From the NCBI GenBank assembly GCA_902470455.1, contig CABRGI010000003.1:1-23237 (forward strand): 23,237 bases of DNA, read 5' to 3'. The notes under the pieces were generated by a model that worked only from the letters and a program-made list of their open reading frames with translations, did no database searches and had not been told where the DNA came from. Shown here piece by piece: positions 14,706-22,500 of the stretch. The first letter of the stretch is position 1; the number at the start of each line of letters is the position of its first letter. The position numbers and the translations under genes are program-made. Source of the DNA: an uncultured Parvimonas sp. (GTDB taxonomy: Bacteria > Bacillota > Clostridia > Tissierellales > Peptoniphilaceae).

Positions 14706-14734
14706 ATTATACAGCATAAAACGAAAAAAGTAAA
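14706..14734 (-). promoter_or_regulatory. Promoter of the uraA leader transcript
   Basis: On the minus strand TTTACT (14734-14729) and a perfect TATAAT (14711-14706) are 17 bases apart. Transcription would start near 14699, just before the leader ribosome binding site. Confidence 0.6.
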
Positions 14735-14827
14735 TACGTAATCTACATAATTTTATAATGTAATGCCTTATAATTTAAAAAATTTTTTCTAGCTTAACAT
14801 AGATATTTCAAAAAGAGAACTTTATTT

Positions 14828-14878
14828 TATCATACTTAACCTCTAAAAAAGGTATAGAAATGAAAAGTATGATATAAT
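14828..14878 (+). promoter_or_regulatory. Extended -10 promoter with overlapping inverted repeat for the ABC gene
   Basis: TGATATAAT (14870-14878) is an extended -10 with a perfect hexamer. Its 5' end is covered by one arm of a 10-bp inverted repeat, TATCATACTT (14828-14837) and AAGTATGATA (14865-14874). The position suits a repressor site, though the arms are 27 bases apart. Confidence 0.45.
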
Positions 14879-14932
14879 AAAGTTGTGTAAAAAGTTAATT
14901 ATATTTTTACAAAAAACATTCAGGAGTAAAAA

Positions 14933-16519
14933 ATGAAAGATTATTTATCTAAAGTTAAAAATTATATTATTCTTCAAGTTATATTGGATTTTATAGGCGT
15001 TATTTGTTTAGCATTAACTCCACTTATTCAAAAGTGGTTATTTGATTACGGATTCCAAAGTACCTCAAGCCAAATCATTTTAGCCATTCTATTATATGCT
15101 TTATTACTTGGAATTTATTCGCTAATGCAATATTTTTGCATTTTAGTAGCATTTAAATCAGGAATTTCATTTGAAACAAGACTTAAAAAGAGTTTTTTTG
15201 ATAAAATTTTTAATATGAATAGTAAAGTTTTTAAAGAGAAGCCGATAGGGGAATATATTTCTATTCAATCAAATGATATTACTGCATTAGAACAAGATTA
15301 TTTACAACCTATTGTAGATGTAATTCGTTCTGTAAATATGATGTTGATTTATGGAGTTATTATCTTTATGAATATCAACTATAAAATTGGTTTAGTTGTA
15401 GTTTTATCTTCTATTTTTGCGATTTTTATCCCAAAGATATTTGGAAAAATGTTGGATAATAGTAGAAGTAATTATCAAAGACATCTTGGAAAATATACTT
15501 CAACTATTTCCGATTTGCTTGAAGGTTTTGGTTTAATAAATTCTAAAACAATTGAAAATATAAAAAATAGACATAATGAAATTCTACATAAAACAGCAGA
15601 TAAAAGGTATGAATTTGGTAAGAAAAAGGCTCTTGTACTTGGAGTAAGTGATTTAATGACCAAAATGGTTAGGGCGTTAACTTTTGCTATTGTAGGATAT
15701 TTATTCTATAAAAAAGAGATAACTGTAGGTGTTGCAATAGCAACATTAAGCTATTCTTCTGCATTTATCGACCCTATTGATAGCCTGCTATATGACATTA
15801 CGGCTATCCGTTCAGTTAATTCTACAAAACAAAATATCCTTTCTTTTTTAAATCAAAAATCAGAAACAGAAAACAAAAAAGAATTGGAAAATTTTAAAAA
15901 TGAGCTGATTTTTGATAATGTAAATTTCACGGTTGATAAATTACAACTAGAAGATATAAATTTAAAAATAGAAAAAGGAAAAAAATATGCAATTGTTGGT
16001 AAATCAGGTGCAGGAAAGTCAACTTTTTTAAATTTATTACTTGGAATACATAAGCCAAATCAGGGGAATGTCATTATTGATGGAGAAAATGTAAAAGAGC
16101 TTAATTTATCAAATACATTGCTTTATATGAGTCAACATGAGCATATTTATCGTGCATCTGTAAAAGAAAATATAACTGTTTTTGATTCATATTCCTATGA
16201 TTATATTCCTAATAATGCCAACGAAGTTACGATAGTCAAAGATATACTCGGTAGAAATACTCCTGATTGTTCAAACTTTAGTGGTGGTGAAAAAAGAGTT
16301 CTTGCATTACTTCGTATATTATGCAGAAAAGGAGAAATACTGGTTTTGGATGAACCTTTTACGGGCGTTGATACGGAAAGTGTTTCAAGACTAGAAGATA
16401 TTTTATTGAAATCTGATCAAACAGTTTTGATTGTAACACATAATACATCTACTGAGCATCTTAAAAAATTTGATAATATAATTAGAGTTGTAGAAGGAAA
16501 AGTGTTTATAGAAAACTAA
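14933..16519 (+). CDS. ABC exporter half-transporter (membrane and ATPase domains fused)
   Basis: The ATG follows AGGAG (14922-14926). The 528-residue product has a type I exporter membrane domain (about 1-310) with around six helices, then a nucleotide-binding domain (about 330-528). Walker A is VGKSGAGKST (from about 355), the signature is FSGGEKRV (from about 449, a variant of LSGGQ with E for Q), Walker B is ILVLDEPF with the catalytic Glu, and the switch His is in LIVTHNTS. The ATPase domain is short, lacking the long spacer after Walker A. It should work as a homodimer. It is a single gene between terminators with no precursor peptide or partner subunit nearby, so the substrate (peptide, lipid or drug) cannot be told. 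Confidence 0.9.
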   Translation: MKDYLSKVKNYIILQVILDFIGVICLALTPLIQKWLFDYGFQSTSSQIILAILLYALLLGIYSLMQYFCILVAFKSGISFETRLKKSFFDKIFNMNSKVFKEKPIGEYISIQSNDITALEQDYLQPIVDVIRSVNMMLIYGVIIFMNINYKIGLVVVLSSIFAIFIPKIFGKMLDNSRSNYQRHLGKYTSTISDLLEGFGLINSKTIENIKNRHNEILHKTADKRYEFGKKKALVLGVSDLMTKMVRALTFAIVGYLFYKKEITVGVAIATLSYSSAFIDPIDSLLYDITAIRSVNSTKQNILSFLNQKSETENKKELENFKNELIFDNVNFTVDKLQLEDINLKIEKGKKYAIVGKSGAGKSTFLNLLLGIHKPNQGNVIIDGENVKELNLSNTLLYMSQHEHIYRASVKENITVFDSYSYDYIPNNANEVTIVKDILGRNTPDCSNFSGGEKRVLALLRILCRKGEILVLDEPFTGVDTESVSRLEDILLKSDQTVLIVTHNTSTEHLKKFDNIIRVVEGKVFIEN

Positions 16520-16535
16520 AAAATTTTAAAATAGA

Positions 16536-16570
16536 TAAAAACGGTTAATTTTTAAAAATTACCGTTTTTT
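16536..16570 (+). terminator. Intrinsic terminator of the ABC exporter gene
   Basis: A 16-bp stem (AAAAACGGT...ATTTTT with AAAAAT...ACCGTTTTT) with one bulged T ends in T6, 17 bases after the stop codon. Confidence 0.85.
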
Positions 16571-16593
16571 ATTTTTAAACAACAAGATTTGCT

Positions 16594-16637
16594 GGCACCC
16601 ACCCGATGCAAAGCATCGTGGAAGGGTGGGGTTTTTA
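16594..16637 (+). repeat. GC-rich hairpin element with T tract
   Basis: CCCACCC (16598-16604) pairs with GGGTGGG (16624-16630). Inside, GATGC and GCATC (16605-16617) pair around AAA. GTGGAA forms a one-sided bulge, and GTTTTTATT follows. The element is far more GC-rich than its surroundings and already lies beyond a good terminator, which suggests a dispersed repeat rather than a needed terminator. Confidence 0.55.
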
Positions 16638-16639
16638 TT

Positions 16640-16890
16640 GTGAAGTTTCTTAATTTACAATATAAAAAGATAAATATTTAGTTTCTTAAAATGAGTTGTA
16701 AAATGATATAAGAAAATGTCTAATTTAATCTTCCTATATTTTATTACATTAAATTTACTTATAATAAATTTCTCATAAAGTTTTTGTGTTTTATCATTAA
16801 CTTATTTAAAAACATTAAATTTATATTATAATCTGATATTTTAAAGATATTACTGACTAAATTTCATATATTTACTATTTTTAAATATAG
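16640..16890. other. AT-rich spacer without a recognised feature
   Basis: About 250 bases of very AT-rich sequence with no convincing reading frame or RNA gene. TTTACTTATAATA occurs at 16754-16766 and again, followed by GATT, at 16937-16949. ACATTAAATTTA also occurs twice. I see no function. Confidence 0.4.
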
Positions 16891-16977
16891 TTATCACAAA
16901 CTAATAATAAAGATATTTATGTCAAAAACTATAAGATTTACTTATAATAGATTGACATAAATATCATTTTGTGATAA
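16891..16977. promoter_or_regulatory. Large two-part inverted repeat over the yjeM promoter
   Basis: TTATCACAAA (16891-16900) is matched by TTTGTGATAA (16968-16977), and GATATTTATGTCAA (16912-16925) by TTGACATAAATATC (16952-16965), all perfectly. The right-hand arms contain the -35 box and overlap the -10 box of the promoter. The gap between elements is 11 bases on the left and two on the right, so the two sides are not a simple hairpin. It is a probable paired operator or a duplicated, inverted promoter segment. Confidence 0.6.
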
Positions 16978-16980
16978 AAT
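16952..16980 (+). promoter_or_regulatory. Promoter of the YjeM-like permease gene
   Basis: TTGACA (16952-16957) and TAAAAT (16975-16980) are 17 bases apart, with TGTGA in front of the -10 box (TRTGn extension). The gene's ATG is 34 bases downstream. Confidence 0.75.
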
Positions 16981-17014
16981 TCAAATTGAATAAATTAAAT
17001 ATTGGAGGGATATT

Positions 17015-18508
17015 ATGTCAAAAAAGAAATTGAGTTTAAGAGCACTCGTTTTAATGGTGTTCACTTCTGTTTTTGGGTTTACTAATGTAACAAGATCATA
17101 TTATCTTATGGGATACGCAGCTATTCCTTGGTTTATTATCTCTTGTTTAACTTTCTTCTTACCATTTGCATTTATGATTGCGGAATATGGTTCAGCTTTT
17201 AAGGATTCTGAAGGTGGAATGTACTCTTGGCTTGAAGGAACTTCAGGAGGTAAGTATGCATTTGTTGTAACATTTATGTGGTATTCAGCTTTTATTATAT
17301 GGATGGTAAATGTTGGTTCAGGTGTATGGGTAGTTTTATCAAATGCAATTTATGGTGTTGATAAAACTCAAAGCTGGTCACTATTTGGTTTAGACTCTGT
17401 AAAAACATTAGGTATTCTGGCTATTTTATGGATTATTGTTTTAACATTTATATCTACAAAGGGTGTTGATAAAATTAAAAAGTTCACATCTTTTGGAGGT
17501 AGTGCTGTAGCTTTAATTAATGTATTTTTATTTGTTGGTGGAATTTTAATGTTAATTCTAAACAAAGGCGGAGTTGGGGATCCTATCACTGTTAACGCTT
17601 TAGTTCACTCACCAAATCCTGCTTATACTACAAATTTACAAGTTTTATCATTTATAGTATATGCTATATTTGCTTATGGTGGTTTGGAAATTGTTGGAGG
17701 ACTTGTTGATCAAACTGAAAATCCTGAAAAGAACTTTCCAAAAGGTATTGTTATTTCAGCGATAGTTGTATCTTTAGGATATTCAATAGGTATTTTAATT
17801 TTTGGTACATTTACTAAATGGTCATTTGCGTTTGCAGAATTTTCTTCTCAAAAAATTACTTTAGGTAATGTATCATATATTGCTATGAACCATATGGGTT
17901 ATCAATTAGGTCTTGCTTTTGGACTTGCAGAATCTGCTGCGAGAAATGTAGGACTTTGGGTTTCTCGTTATATGGGTATTTCAATGTTCCTTGCATTGAC
18001 AGGAGCTTTCTTTGCCCTTATTTATTCTCCGCTAAAACAATTAATCGGTGGAACTCCTAAAGAATTATGGCCAAAATCTTGGACTGAACAAAAAAACGGA
18101 ATTTATACTAAACCAATGATTTATCAAGCAATTTGTGTAATTGTAATAATCTTTGTAGTATCATTCGGTGGAAAGAGTGCACAACAATTTTTCCAAGTTT
18201 TAGTTTCCATGACAAATGTTTCTATGACTTTACCATATTTCTTTATTGCTTATTCATTCTTAGCGTTTAAAAGAGATGATAAAATAGAAAGACCTTTTGT
18301 AAAATTCAAAACTTATCAATCAGTTAAAGTTGCTGTAGCGGTTACTTGTTTTATAGTAGGTTTTGCAAACTTATTTACAGTTATTGAACCTGCAATTACA
18401 TCTGGAGATTGGCTAACAACTATAATGTCTATCGCAGGACCTTTGATTTTTAGTTTAATTGCATTATATCTTTATAGTAGAATGGAAAAATCAAAAGGAA
18501 TAAATTAA
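17015..18508 (+). CDS. yjeM: YjeM-like amino acid permease (APC superfamily)
   Basis: The ATG follows GGAGGG (17004-17009). The 497-residue product has about 12 hydrophobic segments and belongs to the APC superfamily, glutamate/GABA antiporter-like branch. It aligns along its length with my recollection of E. coli YjeM: VFTSVFGFTNVTRSYYLMGY in helix 1, EGGMYSWLEG before helix 3, FAYGGLEIVGGLVDQTENPE in the helix 6 to 7 region, GAFFALIYSPLKQLIGGTP and VSMTLPYFFIAY. YjeM is itself an uncharacterised putative amino acid transporter, so the substrate is unknown. No decarboxylase gene, the usual partner of amino acid antiporters, is nearby. Expression is likely regulated through the inverted repeat over its promoter. 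Confidence 0.88.
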   Translation: MSKKKLSLRALVLMVFTSVFGFTNVTRSYYLMGYAAIPWFIISCLTFFLPFAFMIAEYGSAFKDSEGGMYSWLEGTSGGKYAFVVTFMWYSAFIIWMVNVGSGVWVVLSNAIYGVDKTQSWSLFGLDSVKTLGILAILWIIVLTFISTKGVDKIKKFTSFGGSAVALINVFLFVGGILMLILNKGGVGDPITVNALVHSPNPAYTTNLQVLSFIVYAIFAYGGLEIVGGLVDQTENPEKNFPKGIVISAIVVSLGYSIGILIFGTFTKWSFAFAEFSSQKITLGNVSYIAMNHMGYQLGLAFGLAESAARNVGLWVSRYMGISMFLALTGAFFALIYSPLKQLIGGTPKELWPKSWTEQKNGIYTKPMIYQAICVIVIIFVVSFGGKSAQQFFQVLVSMTNVSMTLPYFFIAYSFLAFKRDDKIERPFVKFKTYQSVKVAVAVTCFIVGFANLFTVIEPAITSGDWLTTIMSIAGPLIFSLIALYLYSRMEKSKGIN

Positions 18509-18524
18509 TAGAATATAGAATATA

Positions 18525-18557
18525 AAAAACGACAAATCTTCAAGATTTGTCGTTTTT
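18525..18557. terminator. Bidirectional terminator between yjeM and ribU
   Basis: AAAAACGACAAATC (18525-18538) and GATTTGTCGTTTTT (18544-18557) form a 14-bp stem with a five-base loop. A tracts on one side and T tracts on the other serve both convergent genes. Confidence 0.9.
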
Positions 18558-18577
18558 GATTTTATCAAAGTATATTT

Positions 18578-19177
18578 TTATTTTCTTTTTAATATTGGGG
18601 AAATTCTTTTGTATAATAATGATGTTACTATTGAAGTAACAGCTGTTTTAACTAAATTAAAAGGTAGGATTGAAAAAATCATCATTGTAAAGTAACTTTT
18701 TACAAGCGGATTTATCTTTGCAACCATTCCTACAAAAGCATTTAAGTCAATTTTTAAAAGTTTTGCATAAAGTGGAAATATAATAAAATAATTGCTCAAA
18801 GTTGCAACTAGAGACATTGAAATACTACCTATTAGAAGTCCTAGTAAAGCTGATTTTTTGCTTTTATTGTGTTTATAGATAAAAGCAGTTGTTAAAACGA
18901 AAGCAGATGAAACTATTAAGTTTGAAAGCTCTCCAACATAAAAAGTTTTTGTCCCATTGATTACAATATTAAGTAAAATTTTTATACATACTATTAAAAA
19001 TCCTGCTAATGGTCCCATTGCAAATCCACCTATTAATGCAGGTAATTCTGCAATATCCATTTCCATAAATGTAGGCGCAAAAGGTAGTGGGACTTTAATA
19101 AACATTAAAAGCACAGATATTGATGCAAGGATTGCGATTTTTGTGATTTCTGAAATACCAAATTTTTTGTTGTTCAT
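18578..19177 (-). CDS. ribU: Riboflavin ECF transporter substrate-binding subunit
   Basis: The minus-strand ATG at 19177 follows AGGAGG (complement 19183-19188). The 199-residue product is a very hydrophobic S-component with about six helices. It begins with the helix 1 region EITKIAILASISVLLMFIKVPLPFAP, followed by the family's MDIAELPALIGGFAMGP loop, both hallmarks of RibU. It captures riboflavin and hands it to a shared ECF energy-coupling module (EcfA, EcfA', EcfT), which is encoded elsewhere. An FMN riboswitch and a terminator precede the gene, confirming the vitamin assignment and showing that FMN represses it. FMN would also be needed by the flavodoxin at 11217. Confidence 0.95.
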   Translation of the reverse strand: MNNKKFGISEITKIAILASISVLLMFIKVPLPFAPTFMEMDIAELPALIGGFAMGPLAGFLIVCIKILLNIVINGTKTFYVGELSNLIVSSAFVLTTAFIYKHNKSKKSALLGLLIGSISMSLVATLSNYFIIFPLYAKLLKIDLNAFVGMVAKINPLVKSYFTMMIFSILPFNLVKTAVTSIVTSLLYKRISPILKRK

Positions 19178-19198
19178 AATAACCTCCTAAATTTTAGC

Positions 19199-19224
19199 AA
19201 AAAAAAATGCCATCTTTAGGGCAT
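19199..19224 (-). terminator. Riboswitch-controlled terminator of ribU
   Basis: On the minus strand ATGCC (19224-19220) pairs with GGCAT (19211-19207), followed by a run of T. It sits between the FMN aptamer and the ribU ribosome binding site, where it would act as the expression platform. Confidence 0.75.
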
Positions 19225-19230
19225 AAAAAT

Positions 19231-19336
19231 TTCTTCTTTCATCCAGACTTTAACTGTCGGTATTGGAATTTCACCAATTCAGCATAATGCTCGCAGACTT
19301 TACTGCCGGTGAGGAAACGACCCTCGCCCTGAAGAC
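19231..19336 (-). ncRNA. FMN riboswitch (RFN element)
   Basis: The minus strand has the conserved RFN core in order: TCTTCAGGGC at the 5' side, TCACCGGCAGTAA, GTCTGCGAGC, GTGAAATTCC-type loop, ACCGACAGTTAAAGTC and the closing GGATGAAAGAAG. It is a six-helix aptamer that binds flavin mononucleotide. When FMN is plentiful, the downstream terminator should form and ribU be switched off. Confidence 0.97.
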
Positions 19337-19342
19337 AAATTG

Positions 19343-19371
19343 AGTATATCACAAATAATAAACATTGTCAA
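19343..19371 (-). promoter_or_regulatory. Promoter of the ribU riboswitch transcript
   Basis: On the minus strand TTGACA (19371-19366) and TATACT (19348-19343) are 17 bases apart, with a TGTGA extension before the -10 box. The riboswitch begins about seven bases downstream. Confidence 0.75.
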
Positions 19372-19478
19372 TATAAAAGGCAAAAATATGCTTAATTTAC
19401 TTTTTAAAGGTTTTGTAATAAAAATTTCTAATAGATAAATCTTCATTAATTAGAAAAACTTATTAATTGATAAAATAT

Positions 19479-19507
19479 TTGCAAAAAAATTTCCTTTGAT
19501 ATATAAT
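19479..19507 (+). promoter_or_regulatory. Promoter of the surface protein gene
   Basis: TTGCAA (19479-19484) and a perfect TATAAT (19502-19507) are 17 bases apart. The ATG is 36 bases downstream. Confidence 0.7.
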
Positions 19508-19543
19508 TTAATAGCAATAATAAATTAAGGAGGTAGCATTGTA

Positions 19544-22500
19544 ATGAAAATGCTTAAAAAAATCTTTGCATTTGTACTACTATTTTCAATAACATTCAGT
19601 TCTATCGGAATAAGTAGTTATGCAAAAGAGACAAGTGCTTTAACTGAAGTTGAAGATTCAACTGTTATGTCTCCTACTGAGGACGGAAAGAGAACTTTCA
19701 CACTTAAGGGTTCTGATTTAGAAGAAAAAGATATTAAGGCGAAAGTAGTTCTTAAAGGAAGTACAGAACGTTTAACAGAAGTTGAAAATTCAATTACTTT
19801 TTCTGAGGAAACAAAAGAAAGTTCAAGTAGAAAAATAGTTACTTTAACTTTTCCAAAAAATGAAACAGGAAAAAGCATGCAATATGAAGTTGCTTTTGGT
19901 GTAAATGGTAATTCCGGTTCATTTTATGAAGAATTTAAAAAAGTTGTAAGAGTTAGAAAGAGTACATCAAATGGCGGTGGAGGAGTTGTAGTTCCTCCGG
20001 TAAATCCTGAACAACCAAATCCTGTTGAAGAAAATGCGATTTTAAATGCAATGGCAGATAAAGAAAATTTGCCAACAGAAGGTGGAGAAGTAAATTTAAC
20101 TGTATATACTAAGAAAATTAATGATAAACATATATCTCCTGAAAATGTAAAACTTCAAATATCATTAGATGGGGTTGTAACTGAATTAGGAAAAAATGTA
20201 GAAGTAAAAGGTGAAAAAGCTAAAAAGACAATTACTTTGAATTTTCCTAAAAATACTACTTCTAAGGAACAAGTTTATACTATAAAATTTAATGCAAAAG
20301 GCTCTGAAACAGATTTTCAAGCTGAACCGACAGTTACTATTAAAGTTGCTCCTTCTGAACAAAATAATGATGAAAATGCAATTGTCAGAGTAACACCTGA
20401 AAATCAAAACTTACCAACAGAGGGCGGAAAAGCAAATTTAGAATTAATTACTAAAAGAATTAATGACAATCATATTCCTGCTAATCAAGTAAAGGTTCAA
20501 GTTTTATTAAATAATGTACCAACTGATTTAGGAAAAAGTGCTGTAGTAACAGGGGACAAGGCTAAAAAGACTGTTTCAATTGATTTTCCTAAAAATAATA
20601 CAACAAGTGAACAAGTTTATACTTTAAAATTCAATACAAACGGGTCTGAAATAGTATTTCAAGATAATCCGACAGTAACTGTTACAGTTGCTCCGGGATC
20701 TGAAGAAAATAATATGGTAATAAATGAACTTAAAGTAAAAACTCCTAATATGCCAAAGGTAGGTGGAGTTAATACTATTACTGTAAAAGGTGAAAATTTA
20801 GAGTCTGATAAACTTAAGCTTGAAATTTTTAAGATTGAAAACGGTGTTGAAAATAAAATTAATATAGATTACACTTTGAACGGAACAAGTAAAGTTCAAA
20901 GTGCTTCTTTAAATTTCCCTGAAGCAAATTCAAATAAGGAAGAAGTTTATAAGATTAGATTAAATGATAAAGAAGTTACCGTTACTGTAGGTGGCGAAGA
21001 AAGTGGAGATATTATAGATTTATTACCAAGTAATGTTTATCTTGACAATAGTAAGACAAAAATAACTGTAAAATTTGATGAGAGAGTTTTTGAAGTTAAA
21101 GATAATGAAACTTTAAAAGCGGGTATTTCTTATAAAAAATCTACAACAGACAGTTTTGAAAAGTTAAAAGTGGAAGATAAGGTTGAAGTTGTTGGAGATA
21201 AAATTGTCATAACTTTGGCAAATAAAATAGATATTAAAACCGGTGCGACAATTAGGTTTGAAGAAAGAATAATAAAAGACGGGGAAAATAGAGAAAATAG
21301 AGCTTTTGAACAATTTATAAAAGATGCTTTCCCAACGGTAAATGAAGCAAATATAGTTGAGGGTGAAGTTCTAACAAAAGCAGGTGGAAATGTAAAAGTT
21401 AAATTAGTTGGTGAAAATTTAAGCGAAGCTGTTAAGGTAAAAATATTAATAAATAATAGGGATAAAACTTCAAATTCTGAAATAACAGAAAAAGCAAATG
21501 TAAAAGTGGAAGTTGTAAATAATACTGAACAAATTATAAGTTTTACATTACCTGAAAATAAAACTGCAAAAGCTGAAACATATTCAGTTATGGTATCTTT
21601 GGATAAAGGTAAAACATATTCTTCAGCTATTGGAGTGAATATATTAGAAAATAGAGCAAAAAGATTAGTTGCAACAGTTTTACCTACTGATAAAATAACT
21701 GACAAACCTATCTTAAGTTTTATGTCAATTCAATCTTATGGAACATCAGGTGGCGGTACAGAACAACCGGATGTAACTCACACATATACTCCTGTAGGTC
21801 AAGAAAGTAAAAAAACTTGGGTTACTATGTTTGGAGCTAATTTCAATAAAGCCTTGACAAAGATAAAAATTGTAGATGAAAACGGAGTAGAATGGTATCC
21901 ATTGCAAAATGAAGGTACTTCAGACAGTATGGACAATTTCATAATGGTAAGTGCAGACGGTACGGGAATTTACGGTAATGGAAATACTCAAATGTTTGAA
22001 CTTATTTGCCCAAGAAATGTTACAATCCCTACTAATCCAAATGGTGATGTTACTTTTAAATACTTAGTTGCTGTTGACGGTGAAAACTATGACCAAGAAG
22101 TTTTTGTAAGAGCGACTGTTGTAAATGACAAAGTTGGCAAAAAAGAAAATATGACAGCAGATGAAATATCTGAAGTAACAGTAAAACATGAAACAGAAGA
22201 TGGAAAATTAGTTTTCAAAGGTGCGACTGTTAAAGGTTATAAATGGTCTAAACTTAGATCTTTCAATGTAAGACCAATAGAAAATAATCCAAATTTTGAA
22301 GCTATAAAATACAAGATTGTTAGAGCTGATGGAAGTGTTGAAGAAAAAGAAATCGGAAATATTCACGAAGAAAAAGTTAGAGATATTAAGGAAGTAACTT
22401 TTATCTATAAGAGCAATATAAATCTTGATGAATTAAATGAAGCGATAGCAAAAGCAAATACAGCAAAAGAAACAGATAAGTATAATTATGCTACAGAAGA

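Noticed and set aside
14552..14734. PyrR-binding attenuator for uraA
   Set aside because: I looked for the conserved PyrR-binding loop sequence and an anti-antiterminator in the leader and saw neither. The translated frame fits better, though a covariance search would be the real test.
16968..19365. Shared TTTGTGATA upstream of the yjeM and ribU -10 boxes as a common operator
   Set aside because: The TGTGA part is explained by the TRTGn extended -10 element of Gram-positive promoters. Two sites are too few to claim a regulator; only the inverted repeat at yjeM was kept.
21130..21705. 191-codon minus-strand frame inside the surface protein gene
   Set aside because: Low-complexity Ser/Thr/Phe composition mirrors the AAG/GAA-rich coding strand. 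It has no start signals and the plus-strand gene is certain.
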